A DNA stretch of 39,885 nt from Candidatus Zixiibacteriota bacterium (GTDB lineage Bacteria; Zixibacteria; MSB-5A5; GN15; FEB-12), in the NCBI GenBank assembly GCA_016926795.1, contig JAFGNW010000079.1, positions 1 to 39,885 of the forward strand. The letters run 5' to 3'. Positions 18,583 through 27,613 of the stretch are shown here, piece by piece (within the stretch, counting starts at the first letter, position 1; each line of letters begins with the position of its first letter). The notes under the pieces are model-generated. The model was not told where the DNA came from. It did no database searches and saw only the letters and a list, made by a program, of their open reading frames with translations. Both the position numbers and the translations under genes were made by a program.

Positions 18583-18588
18583 TTTCCC

Positions 18589-19020
18589 GTGAGAGTTTTA
18601 AGTATCGTTTCACATTCCGAAAAGCAGACCATCGCCCTGGCTCATAAGCTGGCGCCTTCTTTCCAACGCGGGGATGTTATCTCTCTGAACGGCTCGCTGG
18701 GTGCGGGTAAGACCGTGTTCGTGCGGGGCCTCGCCGCCGCGCTTAAAATTGACGAGGCTGAGGTCAGCTCCCCCTCGTTCACTTTCGTCAACGAGTACCC
18801 GGGGGAACTGCCCCTTTATCATTTCGACCTCTACCGCATCAAGGACCCCTCGGAACTCTACGAAATCGGTTGGGATGAATACCTGGGACGAGAAGGCCTG
18901 GTCGTGGTCGAATGGGGAGAGAAGGCCGCCGATATGCTGCCGGAGCGTTATTACCAAATCGATTTTAAAATTATAAGTGAAAACGAACGCGAGATAAATA
19001 TTTCCTTGGTGCAGCGATGA
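18589..19020 (+). CDS. tsaE: tRNA threonylcarbamoyladenosine biosynthesis ATPase TsaE
   Basis: P-loop ATPase that works with TsaB and TsaD in making t6A37 in ANN-decoding tRNAs, cytoplasmic. It has 143 residues. The Walker A motif NGSLGAGKTVFVRGLA is at about residues 37-52, followed by SSPSFTFVNEY and the HFDLYRI motif, both characteristic of TsaE; VVVEWGEKA is the Walker B-like strand. The start is GTG 18589, six bases after the porX stop and without a clear ribosome site, so translation is probably coupled. The order porX-tsaE is, to my recollection, also seen in Bacteroidetes. Confidence 0.95.
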   Translation: MRVLSIVSHSEKQTIALAHKLAPSFQRGDVISLNGSLGAGKTVFVRGLAAALKIDEAEVSSPSFTFVNEYPGELPLYHFDLYRIKDPSELYEIGWDEYLGREGLVVVEWGEKAADMLPERYYQIDFKIISENEREINISLVQR

Positions 19021-19706
19021 CCGAAAAAGTCTATCAAAATATCCTGGCGGTCGATACCTCCAGCCTGTATTTGAGACTGGCCCTTCTGTTCGGAGGTGAC
19101 CGGTTGGTAAAATCCGATGAGAAGATGGACAAATCGCACGGGCAACTGATAATCAAAAAAATCAACGAACTCTTTTCCTCGGCCGGCCTGGCGGTCAGAC
19201 AGCTCGATGCCCTGGCGGTGTCAACCGGACCGGGCTCGTTTACCGGCTTGCGGATAGGCCTGGCGGTGGTTAAGGGAATAGCGGTGGCTCGGGATATCCC
19301 GATTGTCGATATTAACCTTTTCGAGTTAGCCGCGTTTAAACTTTCGGAGCGCCCGGAGCCGGTTAAAGTTTTCGTACCCTTTAAAAAAGGGGAGTTTTTC
19401 ATGGCCGAAGTTAAAAACGGTGAATACCTTCTTGAAAATATTACAGTTATTACCGAAAGTAATTTTTCCGAGAAAGTCGGCGGCAGTCCGGTCGCCGGAA
19501 TTAATTTCAATATTATCGACCACTTTCCACAGGCTGTCACTCTGCCCGGTCTGGCCGAAATCGGTTTTGATGCAGCGGATCTTGTTTATCTAGGTCGCAT
19601 TAAACTCGAGCAGGGTCAAAAAGCCGACCTGGCCGGGTTGGAACCTCTCTATCTTCTCAGGTCTCAGGCGGAAATAAAATTTGAAAAGCTTAGAAAGAAA
19701 AAGTAG
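19017..19706 (+). CDS. tsaB: tRNA threonylcarbamoyladenosine biosynthesis protein TsaB
   Basis: ASKHA-fold protein (229 residues) that dimerises with TsaD for t6A synthesis. The N-terminus ILAVDTSSLYLRLALL and the diagnostic STGPGSFTGLRIGLAVVKGIA-type motif (residues about 66-86) are present. It overlaps tsaE by four bases (ATGA) and is itself overlapped by the rimI frame. Grouping of tsaE, tsaB and rimI is widespread in bacteria. Confidence 0.95.
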   Translation: MTEKVYQNILAVDTSSLYLRLALLFGGDRLVKSDEKMDKSHGQLIIKKINELFSSAGLAVRQLDALAVSTGPGSFTGLRIGLAVVKGIAVARDIPIVDINLFELAAFKLSERPEPVKVFVPFKKGEFFMAEVKNGEYLLENITVITESNFSEKVGGSPVAGINFNIIDHFPQAVTLPGLAEIGFDAADLVYLGRIKLEQGQKADLAGLEPLYLLRSQAEIKFEKLRKKK

Positions 19707-20151
19707 GCTGAAATTCACGTTGCGGGATATGACATCAACCGACTTAAAGCCGGTGTTGGTACTGGAACGGAAAATTTTTCCGGATGCCTGGCCGGAATCG
19801 GCATTTCGGGAAATCCTTGAAGATGCTGATTGGTCGGCGGTTGTGGCGGAATACAAAGGAAAAATTATCGGCTATGCTATTTATTTGATTGTTCTCAATG
19901 AGTCGCACCTGGCCAATATCGCTGTCGATGAACCCTTCCGGAGAAAATCTGTTGCCAAACATCTTTTGGAACATATCTTAAAGGTCGTACAAGAGAAGAA
20001 ATGTGAGGTTATTTTACTCGAGGTCCGGGTTTCCAACCGGGAAGCCAGGGCTTTTTACGAACGTTTCGGTTTCAAGGAGTTGTATCGCCGAAAGAAATAT
20101 TACCGGGAGCCGGTCGAAGATGCCCTGGTAATGGCGCGAGCGCTTAATTGA
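19681..20151 (+). CDS. rimI: GNAT acetyltransferase RimI-like
   Basis: Acetyl-CoA-dependent N-acetyltransferase; RimI acetylates the N-terminus of ribosomal protein bS18 in E. coli. With TTG 19681 as start it has 156 residues; TTG 19720 and ATG 19729 are later in-frame options that would shorten it by 13-16 residues, and no clear ribosome site decides between them. GNAT features: FPDAWPESAF in the first helix pair, LANIAVDEPFRRKSVAKHLL (acetyl-CoA binding loop, with RRKSVA where the classic motif is Q/RxxGxG/A), LEVRVSNREARAFYERFGF, and YYREPVEDALVM at the end. The third position of the acetyl-CoA motif being Ser instead of Gly is slightly unusual. Confidence 0.9.
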   Translation: MKSLERKSRLKFTLRDMTSTDLKPVLVLERKIFPDAWPESAFREILEDADWSAVVAEYKGKIIGYAIYLIVLNESHLANIAVDEPFRRKSVAKHLLEHILKVVQEKKCEVILLEVRVSNREARAFYERFGFKELYRRKKYYREPVEDALVMARALN

Positions 20152-20165
20152 CGGCGAGTTGAGAT

Positions 20166-21008
20166 ATGGCCTGGTTCAGAAAAGAAAAAAGCGGTTTAGC
20201 CGCCCAGGAAAAGAAAAATATCCCCGAAGGATTGTGGACCAAGTGCCCCTCCTGCGGAGAGATTGTTTACAGCAAGAAGATGGAGGAGCTTTTCTGGGTC
20301 TGTCCCAACTGCCAGTTCCATTTTAAAATAGCGAGCCGTAAATATATCAGTATCCTTCTCGATGACGGTCAGCTCGAGGAATATGACCGCAACCTGTTCT
20401 CACTGGACCCTTTGAAGTTCAAGGATTCCAAAAAATATCCGGATCGCATCCGGGCCGCTCAGGAAAAATCCAAAACCAACGACGGCGTAATCGCCGGCAT
20501 GGGCAAGATGGGCGGGATTGATATTTCTTTCGCTATAATGGATTTTTCGTTTATCGGCGGTTCGATGGGTTCGGTGGTCGGGGAAATGATTGCCCGGGCT
20601 ATCGAGCGGGCTATTGACAGAGAAGTCCCCCTGGTGATAGTATCCTGTTCCGGCGGCGCCCGCATGCAGGAAGGTATCCTCTCGCTTATGCAGATGGCCA
20701 AAACCTCGGGTCTTCTGGCTGTTCTGGCCGAAAAGAAAATACCGTATATCTCGGTTCTAACCAACCCGACTACGGCCGGGGTAATGGCTTCGTACGCTTC
20801 GCTGGGTGATGTCATCATCGCCGAACCGAAAGCCCTGCTAGGTTTCGCCGGGCCGAGAGTGATTCAGCAGACTATCGGTCAGGACCTGCCCGAGGGTTTC
20901 CAATCCTCCGAGTTCTTTCTCGAAAAGGGTTTCCTTGATAAGATTGTTGAACGGAAAAAACTGCGGGAGACGGTTATCGCGCTCCTGCGTTATATGTGGA
21001 ATAAATGA
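20166..21008 (+). CDS. accD: Acetyl-CoA carboxylase carboxyltransferase subunit beta
   Basis: Subunit of the carboxyltransferase that makes malonyl-CoA for fatty acid synthesis. It has 280 residues. The N-terminal zinc ribbon is visible as CPSCG and CPNCQ (residues about 28-50). The crotonase-like core has DGVIAGMG, FSFIGGSMGSVVGE, the oxyanion-type VSCSGGARMQEG, TNPTTAGVMASYASLGD and LLGFAGPRVIQQT. accA is not adjacent. It is 14 bases after rimI and overlaps folC by four bases (ATGA). accD followed by folC is a common pair. Confidence 0.98.
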   Translation: MAWFRKEKSGLAAQEKKNIPEGLWTKCPSCGEIVYSKKMEELFWVCPNCQFHFKIASRKYISILLDDGQLEEYDRNLFSLDPLKFKDSKKYPDRIRAAQEKSKTNDGVIAGMGKMGGIDISFAIMDFSFIGGSMGSVVGEMIARAIERAIDREVPLVIVSCSGGARMQEGILSLMQMAKTSGLLAVLAEKKIPYISVLTNPTTAGVMASYASLGDVIIAEPKALLGFAGPRVIQQTIGQDLPEGFQSSEFFLEKGFLDKIVERKKLRETVIALLRYMWNK

Positions 21009-22287
21009 TGTCCCGACACGACTATGTCGCCGCTGAGAAATTCATCCTGTCCCGGGAATTTTTCGGGATGAAATTGGGGCTGCAGAATATAACCGAATTC
21101 CTGGATTCTATCGGCAATCCCCAGAGGCAGTACGCTACTGTCCACCTGGCCGGTACCAACGGCAAGGGTTCCACGGCGGCTATGCTCGATGCCGTTTTAC
21201 GCGCCCAGGGCTACCGGGTCGGTTTGTTTACTTCCCCGCATCTGGTCGATTTTCGGGAACGGATTAAAGTGAACGGGGAAAAAATCGCCAAACGAGCGAT
21301 TATTTCTTTTATTGACCGGTACCGCCGGGTACTGGTAAAAAAAAAGTCTCGTTTTTCGAGGTCGTGGCCGCTTTAGCCTTTGATTATTTCCGTCACAGCG
21401 GGGTCGATATCGCCGTTATCGAAACCGGCCTGGGCGGCCGTCTTGACGCCACCAACGTTCTCTCGCCCCTTTTGACCGTCATCACCGATATCAGCCTTGA
21501 CCATGTCGAAATACTCGGGGGCACCCTGAGCAAAATTGCCTACGAGAAAGCCGGTATTATAAAATCCGAGACGCCACACCTGATAGGTTTGTTGCCTCCC
21601 CCGGCGGAGAAGGTTGTTCGCCGCGTCTGTAAGAAAAAAAGAGCGCCTTTTTTCTGTCTGAACAGAAGAGATTTTCGCATATTTCCCAACCGGCTGAAAC
21701 TTGATTTTTCCTCGGACGGTCTGAAGTTCGACTCCCTGGCGCCGTCCCTGGTGGGGGTGCACCAGTTGAAAAACACCGCCCTGACCGTTAAAGCCCTGTC
21801 GATTTTAAGGGATTTCTACGGGTTGAAAATCTCCAGGACGGCTATCAAAGAGGGTTTGCAGCATACCGACTGGCCAGGGCGCTTTCAGGTTATAAAAAAC
21901 AACGGCCGGCCCACCCTGGTGCTCGATGTCTGTCATAACGCCGCCGGAGTAAGAGCTTTTGTGGATTCATACCGGGTCTTGTATCCCAACCGTAAGGCTT
22001 TTATTATAGCCGGTTTCGTCAAGCGCAAGGAGCATCAGTTGATGTTCGACGAATTGTCCCGTATTACCGGGGAAATATACCTTGTCCCCCTGAAGACCAA
22101 ACGCTCGATTGACATCGACGAATTGATGAGGACTATTAATTGGCGCGAACTTCGGGTGAAAAGATGCGGCAGCCTTAACACCGCCTATATAAAAGTCTTG
22201 AAAACAGCCGGGCCGGACGATATAATAAATATAATCGGCTCCCATTATTTGGTCGGTGAATTTCTTAAAAATTATATTTGGAAATGA
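21005..22287 (+). CDS. folC: Folylpolyglutamate/dihydrofolate synthase FolC, split by a -1 frameshift
   Basis: Mur-ligase-family enzyme that adds glutamate to folates. The gene is in two frames: 21005-21376 (N-terminal 123 codons, with the P-loop AGTNGKGSTAAML and FTSPHLVDFRERI) and a second frame open through 21346-22287 (from VSFFEVVAALAFDYF through ETGLGGRLDATNV to DVCHNAAGVRAF). Joined by a -1 shift at the nine-A run 21337-21345 they give about 427 residues, the normal FolC length with no missing segment. Causes: a missing A in the sequence, a real mutation, or programmed slippage. The second frame could start alone at GTG 21364, but would lack the P-loop. It ends overlapping the next kinase (ATGA). 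Confidence 0.92.
21337..21346 (+). other. Nine-A run with a slippery A-AAA-AAG in folC
   Basis: In the folC zero frame the codons are GTA AAA AAA AAG, so the heptamer A AAA AAG (21340-21346) is in the phase used for -1 slippage in E. coli dnaX. A -1 shift continues as GTC TCG TTT TTC GAG, restoring the FolC sequence. A small hairpin (CTCG, five T, CGAG) begins two bases later, closer than usual for a frameshift stimulator. Confidence 0.8.
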
Positions 22288-23675
22288 AAAACCAGAAAAC
22301 CAACAGCAAGAAAAAGAAAACATCCTCGAAAAAAACGACTTCGCCCGCGAAAAATACGAACGTCGAAAAAAACAGCGAGTCGGTAGCTTCGTTAAAGATA
22401 CAACTCGAAGAAAAAATCGCTCTTTTAACCGAGACCAACCGCCAGCTCAAGCGCAAGATTTTCGATTTATACACGATCTTTGAAATCAGCCGCAATTTTA
22501 ACGCTGTTCTGGACTATTACAATTTGCTCGATACGTTCATTTTCACCTGTCTGGGGCAGGTGGGGGCTTTGAAAGGGGCCATCTTTCTCAAGAAGGAAGT
22601 CCGCGGCGACCGGTTTTTTCTGGTGAAATCCAAGGGTTCGGGAGAGCTGCCCGAGCCGGAGCAGTTTTTCCGGACCGATTCCACACTGGCGCAGTATTTG
22701 ACCAGCCTTAACCGCCCGGTACCGACCGCCGAGGTGGCCTGCGATGTCGCCGAGCCGGACGAGGTGGCCATTGTCAAAATGTTCGAGCCGGGGATAATCG
22801 TTCCCCTGGTTTACCAGACGCGTCTGACCGGCATCTTTCTTATGTCGGAAAAAATATCCGGGCGGGAATTCCGGCTGGATGATATCGAATTTCTCTCCAT
22901 CCTGGGCAACCAGATTGCGGTGGCGATAGAAAATGCCCGCCTCTACGAGGGGGAAAAGATGGCTATCCAGCAGCTTCGCTCCGCCCAGCAGCAACTGGTG
23001 CAGACAGAGAAAATCGCCGCTCTGGGGGAGATGTCGGCCAAGGTGGCCCACGAGGTGAACAATCCCCTGGGCATCATCAAGAATTATATCCTGCTAGTTG
23101 AACGCGCCTGCCGGGATAACAAAGAGACCGAGGAATTTGTCGGCATAATCGGGGAGGAAATCGACCGTATCGCCCGCATCGTCAAACAGCTCCTTGATTT
23201 TCATCGTCCCGAAGGGGTAACTTTTCAGAAGGTCAACGTCATTCAGGTTATCAACGACGTCGTGACCCTCATGGAACGACAACTGGCCTCGCATAATATC
23301 GAACTGGTGAAAGAATTCGACGATTCCCGGCCGTATATCCTGGGCGCCCCGGAAAGCCTCAAACAGGTCTTTTTAAACCTGATCATCAATTCCCGCGATG
23401 TCCTGGAGAAGGGGGGCACTATTACGATCGAGGTAACGCCGACCGATAAAGAACTGCGTATAAATTTCAAAGATACCGGTCCGGGCATTCACCCGGATTA
23501 TATCCCGCGTATTTTTGAACCCTTTTTTACAACCAAAGAACTCGGGAAAGGCACCGGCCTGGGACTTTCTGTCTGCTATGGCATAATAAAAAACCATAAA
23601 GGGTCGATAACCTTTAAAAACCTGAACCCCGGAAGCTGTTTCGATATCCGGTTCCCGTCACTTTTTGAAGAGTAG
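22284..23675 (+). CDS. Cytoplasmic GAF-domain sensor histidine kinase
   Basis: Soluble sensor kinase with 463 residues from ATG 22284. The first 35 residues are rich in Lys, Ser and Thr; a coiled coil follows (about 36-65), then a GAF domain (about 70-220, ending LGNQIAVAIENARLYEGE). The HisKA domain contains AKVAHEVNNPLGIIKN with acceptor His256, as in NtrB-type kinases. The ATPase domain has LNLIINSRDVLE (N-box), FKDTGPGI (G1), FEPFFTTKE (F) and GTGLGLSVCYGI (G2). There is no membrane segment, so the signal is intracellular. It is four bases before the end of folC and five bases ahead of the REC-GAF kinase, so the two are probably made together. The signal cannot be told from sequence. Confidence 0.93.
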   Translation: MKNQKTNSKKKKTSSKKTTSPAKNTNVEKNSESVASLKIQLEEKIALLTETNRQLKRKIFDLYTIFEISRNFNAVLDYYNLLDTFIFTCLGQVGALKGAIFLKKEVRGDRFFLVKSKGSGELPEPEQFFRTDSTLAQYLTSLNRPVPTAEVACDVAEPDEVAIVKMFEPGIIVPLVYQTRLTGIFLMSEKISGREFRLDDIEFLSILGNQIAVAIENARLYEGEKMAIQQLRSAQQQLVQTEKIAALGEMSAKVAHEVNNPLGIIKNYILLVERACRDNKETEEFVGIIGEEIDRIARIVKQLLDFHRPEGVTFQKVNVIQVINDVVTLMERQLASHNIELVKEFDDSRPYILGAPESLKQVFLNLIINSRDVLEKGGTITIEVTPTDKELRINFKDTGPGIHPDYIPRIFEPFFTTKELGKGTGLGLSVCYGIIKNHKGSITFKNLNPGSCFDIRFPSLFEE

Positions 23676-23679
23676 TAAA

Positions 23680-25821
23680 ATGAGCTCCGCGACCGAGAAA
23701 ATAATTATTATCGACGATGAAAAGCGCATGTGCGATTCCCTGACCGCCCTCCTGGAAGGTGAGGGCTACCTTGTGCAGAGTTTCCAGCAGTCCCCGCTGG
23801 CCGTCGAAGTCATCCGCAACGAAAAAGTTGACCTGGTAATCACCGATATCAAGATGCCGCAGATGGACGGCCTGGAAATATTGAGGGTTGTCAAGGAGAT
23901 TGATGAAGATATCCCGGTTATCCTGATGACCGGCTATGCCTCGCTGGACACCGCTGTCGATGCCATCGCCCGGGGAGCTTATGATTACCTGATGAAACCG
24001 GTAGAGTTTACCTACCTGGAACTGGCCGTCAAACGGGCGCTGGATAAACGCCGTTCGGAACTGGCCCGGCTGCGGCTTCTGGAGGAGTTGAAACTTTCCA
24101 ACCTGATTCTGCAGCGCCGGATAGGCGAACTCAACGCTCTCTACGAGGCGGGGAAATCCATCGGTTCCTCGGCTAACCTGACCGAACTGCTCCGGCAGCT
24201 GGTAGCCCTGGCCTCGACCGTGACCGAGGCTAAAACCGGTTCGATAATGCTTCTTGACGAACGCAAGGAATACCTGACAATAGAAGCGGCTATCGGACTC
24301 GATGACGAGGTAATCAAAAGCACCCGCCTGCCGATCGGGGCATCTATCGCCGGTTTCGTGGCCAAAACCGGCGAAGCTATTATTGTCGATGATGTCGAAA
24401 GTGATGACCGTTTCAAACGTATCAACCGCGAACGATACCAGACCACCTCGCTTTTGTGCACACCGCTGCGGATAAAAAATAACATCCTGGGCGTTATCAA
24501 TATGTCCAATAAGGAGAACAACCAGCAGTTTACTTCCAATGACCTGCGCCTGCTGACCACTTTTGCTTCCCAGGCGGCGGTGGCGGTTGATGATGCTTAC
24601 CAGTTTGAGAAAAACCGTCGGCGACTGGTCGAGTTCCAGATTCTGCACGAAATTTCCGGCGAATTACCGAGTATCGATTCCTGGACCGATTTCGGTGATT
24701 TGCTGGTAAAGAAACTTTCCCGTCTTTTTTCAGTCGAATATGCTATCCTGTTTTTTTGGGACCGGAATATGAGAATGCTGCTGCCCGATGGGGTGGCCGG
24801 TAAAACCGATATTCCCCTCACCGACAGCGGTAAAATCGACCTGCGTAAAATCGACCGCACCAGCATTTCCCTGTCTAATATCGACCTCGAAGAATTCGAC
24901 TTCGAGGACATCCCCCGGCTTTCCCTGCTGCTGGGCGAAAACCTGGGCGGCAATGAAAATTTCCCCTCTCCCAAACAGGCCTTTATGGCTATTCCGATTA
25001 TGAAAAGCGGCGAGCTGGCTTATATCTTTTACCTGGGTTCGGACCGTGACAAAGCTTACAGTGATGAGGATATCTCCCTGGCGAAACTGATCGTTTCCCA
25101 GGCCACTCTTCTTTTCGAGAAGGAAAAGGCTATACTCAACGCCACCCGCCTTTTGACCATGGGCAATATGATTTCGGAGATATCCCATGATTTGCGTAAA
25201 CCTCTGACCTCGATAAAGGGCGGATTGCAGATTATCAAACAGCGCATTCCCGATGATATAAACGGTTCCGATTTCTTTAGAATGGTCGAAGATGAAATTC
25301 ACCGGATGAACGAACTGGTTCGGGAACTGGTCGATTTTTCCAATCCAAATAAATATGAGACCGAGAAGGTAGACCTGCAACAACTGATCAAAAGAGCCTC
25401 GGAACTGGTCAAACCGGATTTGCGCAAACAGAACGTAACTTTCGAAACCGATTTCGAGAGCATCAACTGGGAAATGATTGTCAATAAAAACCAGATTCTG
25501 GAAGTGTTCCTGAACCTATTTATTAACGCCATCGGGGCTATGCCCGACGGAGGCACCCTGACCGTCAAAGGCCTTATAGAAAAACCCCGGCATAAAGACA
25601 AGGATTTTCAGGCGATAAAAGTACTCGACACCGGCGTCGGTATCAAAAAAGAGAACCTTCCCCGTATTTTCGAGCGCTATTACACTACCAAGGAATCCGG
25701 TACGGGTCTGGGCTTGTCGGTTGTGGAGAGGATTATTTCCGCCCATGGCTGGTTTTGCCGAGTGGAATCAACCGAAGGCCGGGGAACGACTTTTTCCATT
25801 TATATTCCCCTTGACAACTAG
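23680..25821 (+). CDS. Hybrid signalling protein: receiver, two GAF-like domains, histidine kinase
   Basis: 713 residues from ATG 23680 (a TTG at 23665 is in frame but lies inside the previous gene). Domains in order: receiver (1-120; D12/D13, acceptor D56 in ITDIKMPQMDG, lysine in YLMKPVE); a short helical link; GAF (about 150-310, with LASTVTEAKTGSIMLLDE and ending FASQAAVAVDDAYQFEKN); a second, more divergent GAF-like domain (about 315-480); HisKA with ISEISHDLRKPLTSIKGG (acceptor His503); and an ATPase domain with FLNLFINAIGAM, LDTGVGIK, FERYYTTKE and GTGLGLSVVERI. A receiver at the N-terminus followed by a kinase suggests it accepts phosphate from the upstream GAF kinase and relays or tunes signalling to the NtrC-type regulator that follows. 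Confidence 0.92.
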   Translation: MSSATEKIIIIDDEKRMCDSLTALLEGEGYLVQSFQQSPLAVEVIRNEKVDLVITDIKMPQMDGLEILRVVKEIDEDIPVILMTGYASLDTAVDAIARGAYDYLMKPVEFTYLELAVKRALDKRRSELARLRLLEELKLSNLILQRRIGELNALYEAGKSIGSSANLTELLRQLVALASTVTEAKTGSIMLLDERKEYLTIEAAIGLDDEVIKSTRLPIGASIAGFVAKTGEAIIVDDVESDDRFKRINRERYQTTSLLCTPLRIKNNILGVINMSNKENNQQFTSNDLRLLTTFASQAAVAVDDAYQFEKNRRRLVEFQILHEISGELPSIDSWTDFGDLLVKKLSRLFSVEYAILFFWDRNMRMLLPDGVAGKTDIPLTDSGKIDLRKIDRTSISLSNIDLEEFDFEDIPRLSLLLGENLGGNENFPSPKQAFMAIPIMKSGELAYIFYLGSDRDKAYSDEDISLAKLIVSQATLLFEKEKAILNATRLLTMGNMISEISHDLRKPLTSIKGGLQIIKQRIPDDINGSDFFRMVEDEIHRMNELVRELVDFSNPNKYETEKVDLQQLIKRASELVKPDLRKQNVTFETDFESINWEMIVNKNQILEVFLNLFINAIGAMPDGGTLTVKGLIEKPRHKDKDFQAIKVLDTGVGIKKENLPRIFERYYTTKESGTGLGLSVVERIISAHGWFCRVESTEGRGTTFSIYIPLDN

Positions 25822-25919
25822 TGCATTTTTTTGCGAAAAAACGGCAAATATATTGAAAAATTAGCTTGATTTATCCTGTCGTATGCCGATACTTTTATAT
25901 GAATTGGTAACTTACGAAT

Positions 25920-27344
25920 ATGGCAAAGATTAAGACAAAAGTACTGGTCATTGACGACGACCCCAAAGTCTCCTGGATATTATCCGAAGGGCTCGCTTCG
26001 AATTTCGAGTTCGTCTCGGCCCGGGACGGTATTGAGGGGATTCAGATGGTTTCCACCGAGAAACCGGATTTGATTCTGCTGGATATAAAAATGCCGGGTA
26101 TGACCGGGCTCGAAGTACTGGAAAAATTGAATAAACTCGACACGCGCCCGGAAGTTATTATGATTTCCGGCCATGGCGAGACCAGTTACGTCGTCGACTC
26201 AATGAAACACGGTGCGGCTGATTTTATCAATAAGCCCTTTGAAGTCAGAGAAGTCGAGATTCACATTAACAACGTCATGGAGCGCAGCCGGCTCAAAAAG
26301 GAAGTCACCGAGCTGAAAAAAGAGCTGCAATCGAAAAATGTTTACAATAGTTTTATCGGTGATTCCGAGGGTATGCACAAGGTCAAAGCCATTATCGAAC
26401 AGGTGGCCAGTTCTGAATTATCCGTGTTGATTCGGGGTGAGTCGGGTACGGGTAAGGAAATAGTCGCCCGCTCCCTGCACGAACTTTCCAACCGCAAGGA
26501 CCAGCCTTTTGTAAAAGTCAACTGCGCGGCAATCCCCCGCGACCTTCTGGAATCGGAGCTTTTCGGTTATGAAAAAGGCGCCTTTACCGGGGCGCACAAA
26601 AACAAGCAGGGCCGCTTTGAACTGGCCAATTTGGGTACTATCTTTCTCGACGAAATCGGTGATATGCCCCTGGAACTGCAGTCAAAACTGCTGCAGGTAC
26701 TCGAACAGCAGGAATTCGTTCGGGTCGGCGGTATTAATAATATCCATGTCGATGTCCGGATTATCTGCGCCACCAACAAAAATCTGGAACAGGCGATCAA
26801 CCAGCAGTTTTTCCGGGACGACCTCTTTTACCGGCTGAATGAGATAACCATCTTCCTGCCCCCCCTTAGGGACCGGAGGGAGGATATTCCCCTGCTGGTA
26901 AATCATTTTCTCGATAAATACAATAATCTTTATAATAAAAAATTCTACCAGTTCTCGCCCGAGATCATCAACCGGCTGGTAAGTTTCGAATGGCCGGGTA
27001 ATATCCGCCAGCTTGAAAATATGGTCAAGCAGGTGGTGGTCCGCGAGGATGAATCGATTATAGTTGAGCTCATCGCATCCGCCCACAGCCAGGGGATAAA
27101 TGTAAACTTCACCCAACCCCAGACCGTCAACAATCCCCAACCGGTAGCCGTCAATTCCAATCCCGATGATTTTTCTCTAAAAAACCGGGTGGGTAAAACG
27201 GTCGCCGTGGAAGAAAAGCGGCTTATCGCCGAGGTTTTGAACAAAACCAACTGGAATCGCCGAAAAGCGGCGGAATTGCTTCAGATTAGCTATCGTTCCC
27301 TGCTGTACAAAATAAAAGATTACGACCTGAACGTCACCAAATAA
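25920..27344 (+). CDS. NtrC-family sigma-54-dependent response regulator
   Basis: 474 residues in the classic three-part order. Receiver at 1-120 with D12/D13/D14, acceptor D55 in LLDIKMPGMTG and lysine in FINKPFE. AAA+ domain at about 145-385 with Walker A GESGTGKE, the sigma-54-contacting GAFTGA loop, Walker B TIFLDEIGDMP, the sensor segment RIICATNKNLE and the arginine finger region FRDDLFYRLNE. Fis-type helix-turn-helix at the C-terminus (NWNRRKAAELLQISYRSLLYKI). It activates sigma-54 promoters when phosphorylated. It lies 98 bases after the hybrid kinase, its probable partner. ATG 25920 has no obvious Shine-Dalgarno. The target genes are unknown; the flagellin promoter in this window is one candidate. 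Confidence 0.96.
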   Translation: MAKIKTKVLVIDDDPKVSWILSEGLASNFEFVSARDGIEGIQMVSTEKPDLILLDIKMPGMTGLEVLEKLNKLDTRPEVIMISGHGETSYVVDSMKHGAADFINKPFEVREVEIHINNVMERSRLKKEVTELKKELQSKNVYNSFIGDSEGMHKVKAIIEQVASSELSVLIRGESGTGKEIVARSLHELSNRKDQPFVKVNCAAIPRDLLESELFGYEKGAFTGAHKNKQGRFELANLGTIFLDEIGDMPLELQSKLLQVLEQQEFVRVGGINNIHVDVRIICATNKNLEQAINQQFFRDDLFYRLNEITIFLPPLRDRREDIPLLVNHFLDKYNNLYNKKFYQFSPEIINRLVSFEWPGNIRQLENMVKQVVVREDESIIVELIASAHSQGINVNFTQPQTVNNPQPVAVNSNPDDFSLKNRVGKTVAVEEKRLIAEVLNKTNWNRRKAAELLQISYRSLLYKIKDYDLNVTK

Positions 27345-27613
27345 GCTCATCAATACAATAATATTAGTGTATAGCTGTGCAATTTTTGAGCAGCTGATTG
27401 CATTTTAGTGAGGTCAGTTTTCCTGTTCAAAGATAAGTTTATCAACTGGCTGATTTTCTAAGTACCTGGATAGCAATAGGGTAATAAGTACGACCTTGAT
27501 AACGACTGACAGAAACAGGAAATTTTTTACTGATTTCACGCGGTTTTTCAGAAGTGGAATAGTTATTGCTGTATAATTTATGCACAGATTTATCTGTTTC
27601 AGAGAGGAAAGCA

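Noticed and set aside
23614-24648. 344-codon minus-strand frame antisense to the hybrid kinase
   Set aside because: It is fully covered by a well-supported REC-GAF-kinase gene; no recognisable domain in the antisense product.
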